Notes: generated from the letters alone by a model not told the origin. A stretch of DNA of 64,000 nucleotides from Bacteroidia bacterium (GCA_033391075.1 JAWPMV010000001.1:992001-1056000), one strand, 5' to 3'. Positions 36,193-47,662 are shown, counted from the first letter of the stretch. Translations and numbers: made by a program.

Positions 36193-36363
36193 ATGGATAA
36201 ATACGCAAAACTAAAAAGCCTTGTCATCGGAATCGAAGATGATTTCTCAAAGTTTTATGACAAAGGCAACAAGGCTGCCGGAACCCGCGCTCGCAAAGCA
36301 ATGCAGGAACTGAAAGTTCTCGCGCAGGAGATTCGGAAGGATATTCAGGCTTCTAAGACCTGA
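36193..36363 (+). CDS. Hc1-type histone-like protein
   Basis: This 56-codon gene reads MDKYAKLKSLVIGIEDDF at the N-terminus, then a basic middle with NKAAGTRARKAMQELK, and ends in QASKT. The pattern resembles the short histone H1/Hc1-like proteins annotated in many Bacteroidota, thought to bind DNA or act in the nucleoid. It has 11 Lys and 4 Arg but is less basic than chlamydial Hc1. It lies 90 bases after the alpha-oxoamine synthase gene and is followed by its own terminator, which supports a real, well-expressed gene. Confidence 0.75.
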   Translation: MDKYAKLKSLVIGIEDDFSKFYDKGNKAAGTRARKAMQELKVLAQEIRKDIQASKT

Positions 36364-36383
36364 TAAACCCAGACCAAGAAATA

Positions 36384-36420
36384 ATTAAAGCCGATACCTT
36401 AGGGTGTCGGCTTTAATTTT
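36384..36420 (+). terminator. Terminator after the histone-like gene
   Basis: The arms TTAAAGCCGATACC and GGTGTCGGCTTTAA pair with one mismatch around a short loop and run into TTTT. It lies about 20 bases after the stop codon. Confidence 0.85.
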
Positions 36421-36474
36421 TTGTATACATTTCTGTGCTTTAGCTAAGGGGAATTCAGACCTAATAGAAAAGAT

Positions 36475-37200
36475 TCACAAATTACTTATGATTATTTTTT
36501 GGTAAATATTCCCCCTATCTGTTTGTAATTCAAGTAGATACAAACCATTTGCTAATTTAGGAAGTGATAAATAATTCAATCCTCTGTCTGGTTTTTGCCT
36601 AAGAACTAAGCTTCCTCTTGCATTGCGCAAGCTCAAAAACCAGCTTTCCTCCCCTGGAAAAGTCATTCCTGTCAGATCGACAAAGAAGTAACTATCCGCT
36701 GGATTTGGATAAACTTTGAAATCGGAGGCCCAGGCTGGCATTTCTCTTAAATTTGTCAAACACGAAAGAGGGCCACCGCTGCTGTCAAGTTGGACCTTCA
36801 ATTCATACCTCAGTTGAGGGTTTTCTTCTAACGCATAGACCCTGACATAATAAATTCCTCTCTCACAAACTTCCGTGTCCATCTGAAGGTCCTGTCCGAA
36901 CAGACCATTTTTGAAGTTTATTTCAGAGAAGCTTGAATCATATAATTTTAGGCGAATCAGTACATCTTCAGGGACATTATTTACCTGGATGCTAACTAAG
37001 CCTTTTTGGGTTAGTGGGATTTGGTAATAATCATCATCATTATTGGGAAAGAGCAGGCCCTGTATAGTACTGTCAAGCGACAAAGAATCTGCCGACGAAA
37101 AGGAATTATTTGGCTCAGATTCTAGTAATACCTGTGCGTTAAGAGAAAAAGGATAAAAGAGGCATAGGAATACCAAAGGCTTCAATTGAATATACTGCAT
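36475..37200 (-). CDS. Secreted protein with pre-peptidase-type domain and T9SS sorting-like end
   Basis: The 241-residue protein has a signal peptide ending near LNAQ. A PPC-like beta-sandwich follows (about 25-135), opening ESEPNNSFSSADSL and with DDDYYQIPLTQKGLVSIQV, the usual signature of pre-peptidase C-terminal domains. The last 80 residues look like a T9SS sorting domain: FKVYPNPADSYFFVDLTG, LRNARGSLVL and NGLYLLELQTDRG. No protease domain is present, so it is a stand-alone PPC protein, probably surface-exposed. Function unknown. Confidence 0.75.
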   Translation of the reverse strand: MQYIQLKPLVFLCLFYPFSLNAQVLLESEPNNSFSSADSLSLDSTIQGLLFPNNDDDYYQIPLTQKGLVSIQVNNVPEDVLIRLKLYDSSFSEINFKNGLFGQDLQMDTEVCERGIYYVRVYALEENPQLRYELKVQLDSSGGPLSCLTNLREMPAWASDFKVYPNPADSYFFVDLTGMTFPGEESWFLSLRNARGSLVLRQKPDRGLNYLSLPKLANGLYLLELQTDRGNIYQKIIISNL

Positions 37201-37317
37201 AAAACATTAATCTAATTGAGCTAATTTCCTTTATTCTCAGGGTATTCGATTAGAATATCAGGCCAAATATTGGGAATATTTGGCCAATGTTAAGCTGGAA
37301 TCTGGAAGTAAATGCTA

Positions 37318-38196
37318 TTATGCAGGACTTAGTTCAGCCTGCATCTTGTTGACTAGATCTTGCGTAGCTTTAACCAGAGGCAATCTCACATCAGACTTAC
37401 AAACGCCCAGTAAATTCATCAGAGATTTGACTCCTACAGGGTTTCCTTCGGCAAAATTTAGTTTGGTCAGGGGCAGCATTTCAAAATGAAGCTTTCTCGC
37501 AAAATCCCAATTTCCCGAAAGAGACGCTCTTACCATTTCACTAAATTTAGCAGGGAAAGCATTAGCGGTAACCGAGATAATTCCATCGCCTCCCAATGAA
37601 ACATAGGGTAGGACCAAATGGTCATCTCCGGAGAGTAGGCTGAAACCTTCCGGTCTTCCGGCTATGATTTTCATTACCTGATCAATGTCTCCCGAGGCTT
37701 CTTTCATCGCTACCACATTTTCAATATCATGAGCCAATCTCAGACAAGTTTCGGCACTGACATTGGAGGCTGTTCTTCCCGGTACATTATAAAGAATAAT
37801 GGATGCATCTGTTGAGGATGCGAGGGCTTTATAGTGCTGGTATATTCCTTCTTGTGAGGGTTTATTATAGTAAGGGCTGACCGAAAGGACAGCCGAGGGT
37901 TTATATTGTTTACTCCATGCTTCTGCCTTTTTACAGACAGCAGCAGTATTGTTTCCTCCTATACCTAAAACGATGGGCAATTCGCCATCATTTTCTTCCA
38001 GGATTGTTTCAATAACGAGCTTTTGTTCTTCTGCGGTCAAGGTGGCAGACTCACCGGTTGTACCCAAAATAACCAGGGAATCTATATTCCCTTGAATCAT
38101 ATTTCGGGTAATGCGACGAAGAGCAGGTATATCTACCTGTAAATCTTCTGTAAAAGGAGTTATAAGGGCAACTCCCGTACCACTAAAAGGATTCAT
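37318..38196 (-). CDS. dapA: 4-hydroxy-tetrahydrodipicolinate synthase
   Basis: The 292-residue TIM-barrel enzyme condenses pyruvate with aspartate semialdehyde, the first committed step to diaminopimelate and lysine. Lys165 in VVAMKEASGD is the Schiff-base lysine. GTTGES (45-50) and Tyr136 in LYNVPGRT are the other active-site parts. Length is standard. It starts 18 bases after the DUF6913-type gene and lies in the ligA run on the minus strand. It is the last gene there; the T9SS gene downstream is 117 bases away. Confidence 0.95.
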   Translation of the reverse strand: MNPFSGTGVALITPFTEDLQVDIPALRRITRNMIQGNIDSLVILGTTGESATLTAEEQKLVIETILEENDGELPIVLGIGGNNTAAVCKKAEAWSKQYKPSAVLSVSPYYNKPSQEGIYQHYKALASSTDASIILYNVPGRTASNVSAETCLRLAHDIENVVAMKEASGDIDQVMKIIAGRPEGFSLLSGDDHLVLPYVSLGGDGIISVTANAFPAKFSEMVRASLSGNWDFARKLHFEMLPLTKLNFAEGNPVGVKSLMNLLGVCKSDVRLPLVKATQDLVNKMQAELSPA

Positions 38197-38214
38197 GATG
38201 CTTAGAGCTTGGTT

Positions 38215-40783
<2,569 letters not shown>

Positions 40784-40811
40784 CTATCGTGTTAATCTCT
40801 CTTGTATATCC

Positions 40812-41552
40812 CTATCTTTTGATCAGGTCTGAAACAAATATGAATTCTTCCAATGCTTTATTTTTGGAATAAAGAATCTCTTTATTGGTTCCTTCCCATT
40901 CTTTCTTTCCATGGTACAAGAACATAATCTTATCGCCAATATTCATGACAGAATTCATGTCATGCGATACAACGATGGTCGTCATTTCAAATTCTACCGT
41001 CAACTCCTGGATCAATTTATCAACGACAGATGCTGTCAGAGGATCCAAACCGGAATTGGGTTCATCCACAAAAAGATATTTAGGATTCAGCGCGATGGCT
41101 CTTGCAATACCTACCCTTTTTTGCATCCCGCCCGAAAGTTCTGAAGGATAAAGTTGGTTGGAATCTACCAGATTGACCCTTTCCAGGCAAAAATTTACGC
41201 GCTCTTTGATCTCTTCAGGAGATTGGGAGGTAAACATTTTCAGGGGAAAGCTTACGTTTTCCTCTACATTCATGGAGTCAAATAAGGCTGAGCTTTGGAA
41301 GAGCATGCCGATATTTTTCCGGATATCTTTTTGGTCTTTGGGATTTTTGCTGTGGAAATCCTGGTCGTCATAGAGTACCAGGCCTTCATCAGGTTTGTGG
41401 AGTCCTACGATGGATTTGAGCATGACACTCTTCCCACTTCCACTCGCTCCTATGATCATATTAACTTTCCCCTGCTCAAACTCAAAGCTGACCCCTTTCA
41501 ATACTTGCTTCTCTCCGAAAGCCTTCTTGATATCGCGTATTTCTATACCCAT
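40812..41552 (-). CDS. ABC transporter ATPase, MlaF type
   Basis: The 246-residue ATPase has Walker A GASGSGKSVML (about 33-43), signature LSGGMQKRVGIARAI (about 139-153), Walker B FVDEPNSGLDP and the switch His in VVSHDMN. The GKSVMLKSIVGL sequence is typical of MlaF, the ATPase that moves phospholipids between membranes with MlaE and MlaD. Neither MlaE nor MlaD lies next to it: upstream is a substrate-binding protein, downstream ligA. Partners must be elsewhere, or it serves another permease. Confidence 0.82.
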   Translation of the reverse strand: MGIEIRDIKKAFGEKQVLKGVSFEFEQGKVNMIIGASGSGKSVMLKSIVGLHKPDEGLVLYDDQDFHSKNPKDQKDIRKNIGMLFQSSALFDSMNVEENVSFPLKMFTSQSPEEIKERVNFCLERVNLVDSNQLYPSELSGGMQKRVGIARAIALNPKYLFVDEPNSGLDPLTASVVDKLIQELTVEFEMTTIVVSHDMNSVMNIGDKIMFLYHGKKEWEGTNKEILYSKNKALEEFIFVSDLIKR

Positions 41553-41662
41553 TTCTCTGCCTGATTAAGAGGAAATCTTAGGTTCGTCCTGAAATATAAC
41601 TCTTGTAAAAGCGGGAATATTATACAGGATTTTTGAATGCACCTGAAAATACGGAAATGAAT

Positions 41663-42526
41663 CTATCCAACAAAACAGAGCTTGTTGAGCTTCATTTTTT
41701 TCTCAATGATGCCCGCATTGAGCAAAGCTTCCTGGGTCTTTAATAAAGACTGAGTCGGGATGGAAAGATCTGTACTCCATTTGGTCAAGTCAAACCAGAT
41801 AGCTACCTGTTCTGGCTCGAGATCATAGCGACTTGCAATAGTTTTTACGGCATCAGGATCTCTCATCAATTCTTTACATTTTCGATTGATGACATCCAGC
41901 AATTTTTGCAAGTCTTTCGACCGTTTTTCATAAACTTCTTCTCGTACAGCGATCATAAATGACGGCCAGGGAGTGGGGATTTCCCCTATCCTGCGAAAGA
42001 TTCCATCATCCACAAAGGGCTGGGTAGAAAATCTTTCCCATAGGAAAACATCAGCTTTATTGTCGGGGAGGGCTTCTATCGCACCCTCAAGGTTACCTAC
42101 TTTTTCGAAAAGTAGATGCTCATAATCCCATCCTCTTTGCATGGCATCAACGATTGCCATAAGGTGAGAACCCGATCCAAAGCGACTGATAGCAAAGCGT
42201 TTGCCTTCCATATCCTCTTCTTCCTGAAGCTTTCCATTGGCTGCTACATGAATGCCCCAGATCAAGGGAGAGTCTATATAACTTTTGATGATGCGAGATG
42301 GATTTCCCTGATGGATGGCAGAAATTATTCCTTCTGTAAGCACTATGGCCAGATCAAGCTCTCCGGATGCCAGGGCCCTCGACATCGCTCCGGTGCCTCC
42401 CGGGTAGTCCTTGTATTCTACGGATACTCCTGCCTGTTCAAAGTCCCCGTCTTCTCCTGCCAAATGCCAGGGAAGATTAAAATGCTCAGGAACTCCTCCA
42501 ACCTTAAAAACCGATCTGCTTTCCAT
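41663..42526 (-). CDS. Substrate-binding-like protein without signal peptide
   Basis: The sequence fits the NMT1/SsuA-like periplasmic binding fold: GVPEHFNLPWHLAGEDGDFEQAGV, then GTGAMSRALASGELDLAIVLTEG, and a second lobe with VFLWERFSTQPFVDDG. Binding proteins of ABC importers normally carry a signal peptide or lipobox; none is seen from ATG 42526 or from the alternative GTG 42547, which lies inside a hairpin. It may work in the cytoplasm as an enzyme (the THI5/NMT1 fold includes pyrimidine synthases) or as a solute sensor. The CCCFC thiamine-precursor motif of THI5 is not seen. It lies 110 bases before an Mla-type ATPase gene. Confidence 0.65.
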   Translation of the reverse strand: MESRSVFKVGGVPEHFNLPWHLAGEDGDFEQAGVSVEYKDYPGGTGAMSRALASGELDLAIVLTEGIISAIHQGNPSRIIKSYIDSPLIWGIHVAANGKLQEEEDMEGKRFAISRFGSGSHLMAIVDAMQRGWDYEHLLFEKVGNLEGAIEALPDNKADVFLWERFSTQPFVDDGIFRRIGEIPTPWPSFMIAVREEVYEKRSKDLQKLLDVINRKCKELMRDPDAVKTIASRYDLEPEQVAIWFDLTKWSTDLSIPTQSLLKTQEALLNAGIIEKKMKLNKLCFVG

Positions 42527-42545
42527 AAGGACTTTTGTTAATGAC

Positions 42546-42579
42546 ACAGGGATAAGGAGTGATGAGTCCTTATCCCTGT
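42546..42579. terminator. Perfect hairpin between fabF and the binding-protein gene
   Basis: Thirteen-base arms (42546-42558 and 42567-42579; ACAGGGATAAGGA and its complement) enclose an 8-base loop. There is no T tract, so it may be a weak terminator, an attenuator or an mRNA-stability element in the leader of the binding-protein gene. Confidence 0.6.
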
Positions 42580-42602
42580 TATAATAGATCTGATTTATCT
42601 AC

Positions 42603-43859
42603 TTATTCTGCGTATTTCTTGAAAATAGCAATTGCATTATGTCCTCCAAAGCCAAAAGTATTTGACATGGCAATATTTACTTCGGCTTTGATACTCTTAT
42701 TTGGGGTAAGATTCAGCCTTTTACTGATTCTCTCATCCCTGTCTTCGAGATTGATGGTTGGAGGAATAATTCCTTTGTTAATCGCAAGTAAAGCTGCGAT
42801 AGATTCAATGGCTCCAGCAGCACCCAGGAGGTGTCCGGTCATGGATTTAGTAGCACTGATATGGAGATTGTCCACATGCTCTCCGAAAAACTCCTCAATA
42901 GCTTTGGCTTCACTTATATCTCCTACCGGAGTGGATGTCGCATGAACATTGAGGTAGTCAATGTCTTCTTTATTTAAACCGGCATCTTCCAGCGCATTTT
43001 GCATCGCCAGCATAGCTCCCAATCCTTCAGGATGAGTAGCTGTGATATGGTGAGCATCAGCAGCCAGACCAGATCCTACCACTTCTCCATAGATTTTGGC
43101 GCCTCTTGCTTTTGCATGCTCCAATTCTTCCAACATCAAAGCTCCTGCTCCTTCTCCTAATACAAATCCATCACGATTTGCATCAAAAGGCCTAGAAGCC
43201 CCACTTGCATTCTCATTATTTTGAGATAAGGCTTTCATGGCATTGAATCCTCCAACACCTGAATGCGTGATACTTGCTTCAGAGCCACCGGTCAGGATCA
43301 TATTGGCTTTACCCAGTCTGAGGTAGTTGAAAGCATCAGCGATTGCATTGGTTGAAGAAGCACAGGCAGATACGGTTGCAAAGTTAGGACCTCTGAAACC
43401 ATATTTTATAGAGATGTGCCCTGCAGCGATATCTGCAATCATTTTGGGAATGAAAAAGGGATTGAATCTGGGAACCTGATTATTTTCGGAGAAATTAATC
43501 ACCTCGGCCTCAAGGCTACCAAGGCCCCCTATACCGGATGCCCAGATAACTCCAATGCGATTTTTATCTACAGATTCTAAATCAATACCCGTATCTCCAA
43601 TACATTCTTCTACACAAGACATTGCCATTTGTGCAAAGCGGTCCATCTTACGGGCTTCTTTTCTGCCGAAGATCTCCTGAGCATCAAAACCTTTTACTTC
43701 ACAGGCAAACTGCGTTTTATGATGAGTAGCATCGAATAAAGAAATGGGACCTGCTCCACTTTTTCCCTCTTCCAGACCTTTCCAGTACTCTTCGAGGGTA
43801 TTTCCAATGGGGGTAAGGGCTCCCAATCCAGTGATAACAACACGTTTTAGTTCTTTCAT
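42603..43859 (-). CDS. fabF: 3-oxoacyl-ACP synthase II
   Basis: The frame runs on to 43943, but ATG 43859 gives the standard start (MKELKRVVITGLGALTP). The protein of 418 residues has the KAS II triad Cys166 (TVSACASST), His306 (NVHATSTPVGD) and His343 (KSMTGHLLGAAGA). It lengthens acyl chains on ACP during fatty-acid synthesis. In many genomes acpP precedes fabF; here the upstream neighbour is a sugar symporter, so this may be a separate fabF copy. A GGGHNAIAIFKK end is typical. Confidence 0.94.
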   Translation of the reverse strand: MKELKRVVITGLGALTPIGNTLEEYWKGLEEGKSGAGPISLFDATHHKTQFACEVKGFDAQEIFGRKEARKMDRFAQMAMSCVEECIGDTGIDLESVDKNRIGVIWASGIGGLGSLEAEVINFSENNQVPRFNPFFIPKMIADIAAGHISIKYGFRGPNFATVSACASSTNAIADAFNYLRLGKANMILTGGSEASITHSGVGGFNAMKALSQNNENASGASRPFDANRDGFVLGEGAGALMLEELEHAKARGAKIYGEVVGSGLAADAHHITATHPEGLGAMLAMQNALEDAGLNKEDIDYLNVHATSTPVGDISEAKAIEEFFGEHVDNLHISATKSMTGHLLGAAGAIESIAALLAINKGIIPPTINLEDRDERISKRLNLTPNKSIKAEVNIAMSNTFGFGGHNAIAIFKKYAE

Positions 43860-43910
43860 AGGATGAAATTTGGGCACAAGATTACGAAAAAAATCTGGCG
43901 TGAAAAAAAA

Positions 43911-43943
43911 TTGTGGGGAAAGCTGGACATGCTTTCCCCACAA
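43911..43943 (-). terminator. Terminator of the sodium/sugar symporter gene
   Basis: Thirteen-base perfect arms (TTGTGGGGAAAGC and its complement) surround a 7-base loop. On the minus strand the hairpin is followed by eight T (43910-43903). It lies 22 bases after the symporter stop, so it separates that gene from fabF. Confidence 0.92.
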
Positions 43944-43965
43944 GGATTCTTATAAGCTTATTTTT

Positions 43966-45579
43966 CTAGGAAAAATAGAACATTACATATGCAACGATTG
44001 TAACTACAAAGAGAGAGGCTGCAACGTCCCACATGTTGAAGCTCTGGCGATTCAATATTTTTTGTTCTTCTGATACGGTATCAAGGGTAAGGCCTTGAAT
44101 ATCTTCCTCTGCCTGGGCAGGAGTAAGTAAAGAAACTACTACGGTGATAAGTACTGCAAAGACGAAAAACCAGGTGGAGAAAATGAGGAAGTTGGTGTCT
44201 CCCAGCATATGCAAAAAGCTTCCGGTTTCAAAGCTGTCTTTCGTAAGCTCTAAAATTATTCTGATAGCGGCGATAACTATACCTGAAGCCAAAGCAGCCA
44301 TTGCTCCTCTTGAATTGATGCGCTTGGAGAAAATTCCGAGCAAGAATATTGCAGTAATTGGAGGGGCAATATATGACTGGACAGATTGGAGGTATTCATA
44401 TAATACGGTAGAGATGTTCTGCATGATCGGAATCCAGGCGATACCGGCTAATACAATGATTCCTGTGGCAAATCTTCCGATTCGCAGCAATTCTGCTTCA
44501 CTTTTATTTGGATTCAGCTTTTGATAGATGTCAACGGTGAAGAGGGTTGAACAGGAATTAAAGACGGAGGCTAAAGAGGACATCAAAGCAGCCAGCAGAC
44601 CTGCAGCTACCAGACCTCTCAGTCCAGGAGGTAATACATGGCTCAACAAAGCCGGGAAGGCCTGATCCGGACTATCCCATTCCAATTGACCCTTCATTTT
44701 CAGCGCCAAAGCTATTACGCCTGGGATCAGGAAGATAAATACAGGAAGCAGTTTGAGGAATCCCCCCCAAATAGCTCCTCTACGTCCTTCCTGGACGTTC
44801 TTAGCGGTCAATACCCTTTGAACGATATATTGATCCGTACACCAATACCATATCCCTACAATCGTACTGGAAATGACAAGGAAGGTCCAGGGGAAATCGG
44901 GATCTGAATTGGGACGCCACATATTCATATACTCCGGACCTACAGTGCTTTGAAGTTCAGTCCATCCTCCCACTGCATCCAGTCCAAAAACGGTGAGAAA
45001 AATTGCTCCAAGGATGAGGACAACCGTTTGCAAGGCTTCTGTATAAACTACTGCTCGCATGCCTCCCAAAATTGTGTAGACACCAGTTAATATGACTGTG
45101 GCAAGGGCGCCCGTCCAGAATTCTATATTCAGGAGGGTTGAAATTACTATTCCCCCCGCATAAACTGTCACAGAAACTTTCGTCAGAACATAGGCAATCA
45201 GAGAAAAAATAGATAAAAACCAACGAGCACTTGGACTAAACCTTTTTTCCAAAAACTCTGGAGTGGTAAAGACCCCGGCTCTATGGTAGAAAGGAAGAAA
45301 TAACCAACCCAACATCAAGACAATCCAGGCATGCAATTCATAAATCAAGAGCGGAAATTTGTCTGAAGCTCCTGAACCCGCCAGGCCCACTACATGTTCG
45401 GAACCGATATTTGAGGCAAAAATGGAGGCACCTACGATAAACCAGCCCATATTTCGTCCGGCCAAAAAGTAGTCTTCCGTATTTTTTTGTTTTTGTCGGA
45501 TCACCCATCCAGCGATTCCTGCTAAAATCAGGAAATATATGCTGACTATGACCCAATCGAGGGTAGCAAATTCGTTCAT
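43966..45579 (-). CDS. Sodium/solute symporter, SglT-like (SSS family)
   Basis: The 537-residue protein has about 14 hydrophobic segments and SSS landmarks: DYFLAGRNMGWFIVGASIFASNIGSEHVVGLAG early (cited in parts: DYFLAGRNMGW, GSEHVVGLAGSG), WYWCTDQYIVQRVLTAK in the middle, and ASVFNSCSTLFTVDIY with the Na2-site Ser/Thr residues. The GSEHVVGLAGSGA and WCTDQYIVQ phrases are typical of sodium/glucose cotransporters. It probably imports a hexose with Na+. A lipoprotein aldose epimerase is divergent from it, supporting a sugar substrate. Confidence 0.88.
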   Translation of the reverse strand: MNEFATLDWVIVSIYFLILAGIAGWVIRQKQKNTEDYFLAGRNMGWFIVGASIFASNIGSEHVVGLAGSGASDKFPLLIYELHAWIVLMLGWLFLPFYHRAGVFTTPEFLEKRFSPSARWFLSIFSLIAYVLTKVSVTVYAGGIVISTLLNIEFWTGALATVILTGVYTILGGMRAVVYTEALQTVVLILGAIFLTVFGLDAVGGWTELQSTVGPEYMNMWRPNSDPDFPWTFLVISSTIVGIWYWCTDQYIVQRVLTAKNVQEGRRGAIWGGFLKLLPVFIFLIPGVIALALKMKGQLEWDSPDQAFPALLSHVLPPGLRGLVAAGLLAALMSSLASVFNSCSTLFTVDIYQKLNPNKSEAELLRIGRFATGIIVLAGIAWIPIMQNISTVLYEYLQSVQSYIAPPITAIFLLGIFSKRINSRGAMAALASGIVIAAIRIILELTKDSFETGSFLHMLGDTNFLIFSTWFFVFAVLITVVVSLLTPAQAEEDIQGLTLDTVSEEQKILNRQSFNMWDVAASLFVVTIVAYVMFYFS

Positions 45580-45694
45580 AGTAGTTTCGTTTCAATTGTA
45601 GTCCGTATCTCTGTTTTGCCCGTTTGGATAGCTTTTTTGGTCAGAGATAAAGTTTTTGGCTAAATTCCCCCGCATGTTAGCAAATAATCTTTCA

Positions 45695-46858
45695 ATGAAA
45701 AAATTACTACTACCTATAATTATGGTTTTTTTGACCATAAGTGCTTGCCAGGAAGAAAAAAAGGAGCAAAAAGCAGATTCTTCTTCTGCTCTCGATAAAA
45801 TAAGCTTACCGGCAAAGGCTGATTTTCAGGCAGAAATGGATGGGAAAAAGGTCGAACTCTATCATCTACGCTCAGCTGGAATACGAGCTGCTATCACCAA
45901 TTACGGAGGAAGGCTCGTCAGCCTTTGGGTAGAAGATTCTACGGCTAAGCCTGTTGATATTGTATTGGGATTTAATACACTGACGGAGTACAGCGATGGT
46001 AGCAATGAGAAATATCATGGAGCTACGATCGGAAGATATGCCAATAGAATCGCCAAAGGGAAATTTAGCCTGAATGGAGAAGACTATACCCTGGCTGTCA
46101 ATAATGATCCTAACCATTTGCATGGGGGAGATAAGGGATTTGAATCTGTGGTTTGGGATGCTGTGCAGGAAAATGATTCAACCCTAAAACTGAGTTATTT
46201 ATCCAAAGATGGAGAAGAGGGTTATCCGGGAAATTTGGAGGTAGTCCAATATTATAAGATGAGCGGGAATCAAATGGAAATCAGCTTCGAAGCGAAAACT
46301 GACAAAGCTACTCCCGTAAATCTCTGCAATCACGCTTTCTTTAACCTAAATGGAGAGGGGAGTGGTACTGTTCACAAACATTGGATTACGATAGCGGCAG
46401 ATAATTTTACGCCCGTTGATGAGAGCCTGATTCCGACGGGCGAAATAAAAGCGGTGGACGAAAGCGTATTTGATTTTCGTGAGCCTGCTCGTATTCATGA
46501 CAGGATTGAAGCACTGGATGAGCAATTGCTGACCGGAAATGGATACGACCACAACTTCGTGCTGGCCATGGAACCCAAAGCATCTCCGGAATTTATGGCA
46601 AGAGTAAAAGGAGATCGAAGTGGAATCATTATGGAAATGCATTCTACCGAGCCAGGGGTACAGTTTTATGGCGGAAACTTTATGAATGGATCAAATATCG
46701 GGAAAACAGGCAATGCCTATCATTATCGAACGGCCTTCTGCCTCGAACCCCAGCATTTCCCGGATTCACCCAATAAAGACAATTTCCCCAGCAGTATTCT
46801 TCAGCCTGAGGATATCTATCAAACCAAGACCCTCTACTCCTTTTCGAAGGCTAAATAA
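45695..46858 (+). CDS. galM: Aldose 1-epimerase, lipoprotein
   Basis: The frame opens at TTG 45656, but ATG 45695 gives a lipoprotein signal with Cys18 (FLTISACQ), so the enzyme is exported and membrane-anchored. The 387-residue protein has the GalM features: ATIGRYANRIAKGKFSL, NNDPNHLHGGDKGF with the catalytic His region, CNHAFFNLNG, and a late EMHSTEPGVQFYGGNF with the base Glu. It interconverts alpha and beta anomers of hexoses. Export lets it prepare the anomer taken up by the divergent SSS symporter gene 115 bases away. Confidence 0.92.
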   Translation: MKKLLLPIIMVFLTISACQEEKKEQKADSSSALDKISLPAKADFQAEMDGKKVELYHLRSAGIRAAITNYGGRLVSLWVEDSTAKPVDIVLGFNTLTEYSDGSNEKYHGATIGRYANRIAKGKFSLNGEDYTLAVNNDPNHLHGGDKGFESVVWDAVQENDSTLKLSYLSKDGEEGYPGNLEVVQYYKMSGNQMEISFEAKTDKATPVNLCNHAFFNLNGEGSGTVHKHWITIAADNFTPVDESLIPTGEIKAVDESVFDFREPARIHDRIEALDEQLLTGNGYDHNFVLAMEPKASPEFMARVKGDRSGIIMEMHSTEPGVQFYGGNFMNGSNIGKTGNAYHYRTAFCLEPQHFPDSPNKDNFPSSILQPEDIYQTKTLYSFSKAK

Positions 46859-46899
46859 GCACCCGGGAATTTCACAGCAGATCATTAGCGTAAACCAAT

Positions 46900-47427
46900 A
46901 TGTTGAACTCAAAGGAAGCAATTATACAGGGAGCGAAGGCCGGTTTGATTCAGGTGGAGGAGTGGATATATGCCCAGGATGATGAAAAGTTTAATATGGG
47001 ACCCAAAGGCAAGTGGACCACTGCCCAACATCTCGATCATTTGATCATTGTAAATAAGCAGCTGAAAAAAGGATTGGGGATTCCTAAAGTATTTCTCCGA
47101 TACAAATTTGGTAAGCCAAATAGACCAGCAAGGGCTTATGATACGATTGTAAGTAAGTATAAGGAAAAACTCGCCGCACTGCCAGCAGACTTTACAAATC
47201 CGAGCACTGAACTCAGCAATCTGGCCGCAAATAAACAGGAATACTTGCAATCTTATAAGAAATCATCTGAAACTTTCCTGAAAAAACTGTCGAAGTGGAA
47301 AGACAAAGATTTGGATCGCTACCTCTTGCCCCATCCTTTAATGGGTAGAATGTTGGTTCGTGAATTTATGCTTTGGTCTGTATACCATACCCAGCATCAT
47401 CTTAAGAATCTGAAAGAGAATTATTGA
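46900..47427 (+). CDS. DinB/YfiT-fold protein
   Basis: The 175-residue four-helix protein has the fold's metal-site pattern: His in TAQHLDHLII (about 42-51) and the late VYHTQHHLKNL. Members are often thiol- or metal-dependent transferases, such as bacillithiol S-transferases, or damage-inducible proteins of unknown role. No signal peptide is seen. It follows galM by 41 bases on the same strand; no functional tie is visible. The substrate cannot be inferred. Confidence 0.7.
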   Translation: MLNSKEAIIQGAKAGLIQVEEWIYAQDDEKFNMGPKGKWTTAQHLDHLIIVNKQLKKGLGIPKVFLRYKFGKPNRPARAYDTIVSKYKEKLAALPADFTNPSTELSNLAANKQEYLQSYKKSSETFLKKLSKWKDKDLDRYLLPHPLMGRMLVREFMLWSVYHTQHHLKNLKENY

Positions 47428-47548
47428 AATTTGTTAGCTTTTTGAGCTGCATTTACCCTTGGAATTGGGTTAAGATAAGTTCAAGTGCAAGTACAGATTT
47501 AGGGTTTGTATTTGCTTTTGAGTGTTAGGAAACTGCGACACCAAGCGT

Positions 47549-47650
47549 GTCATTGCGAGCCTGTATGACAGGCGAAGCAATCTCCTTGATACTAAATAGC
47601 AATCAGAAGCCCAGGAGATTGCTGCGCTCAACATTTGAGCTCGCAATGAC
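47549..47650. repeat. Structured interspersed repeat, copy B
   Basis: The outer arms GTCATTGCGAG and CTCGCAATGAC are perfect, and the inner arms AGCAATCTCCT and AGGAGATTGCT pair perfectly. Between left outer and inner arms lies a small hairpin (GCCTG-TATGA-CAGGC, 47559-47573). Between the right inner and outer arms is another (GCTCA-ACATT-TGAGC). The whole would fold into a cloverleaf-like junction. It matches copy A at 22903-22994 in the arms but not in the side hairpins. Confidence 0.85.
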
Positions 47651-47662
47651 AGTCTGCCTGGC

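Noticed and set aside
42603-43943. Longer FabF start at 43943
   Set aside because: The extra 28 residues are Phe/Pro-rich, unlike any FabF, and overlap the symporter terminator; ATG 43859 gives the conserved start.
47549-47650. Cloverleaf-like fold considered as a tRNA or small RNA gene
   Set aside because: Arm lengths and conserved tRNA bases (TTC-A loop, CCA-end acceptor, anticodon loop) do not fit, and the same arms occur at 22.9 kb as a repeat.
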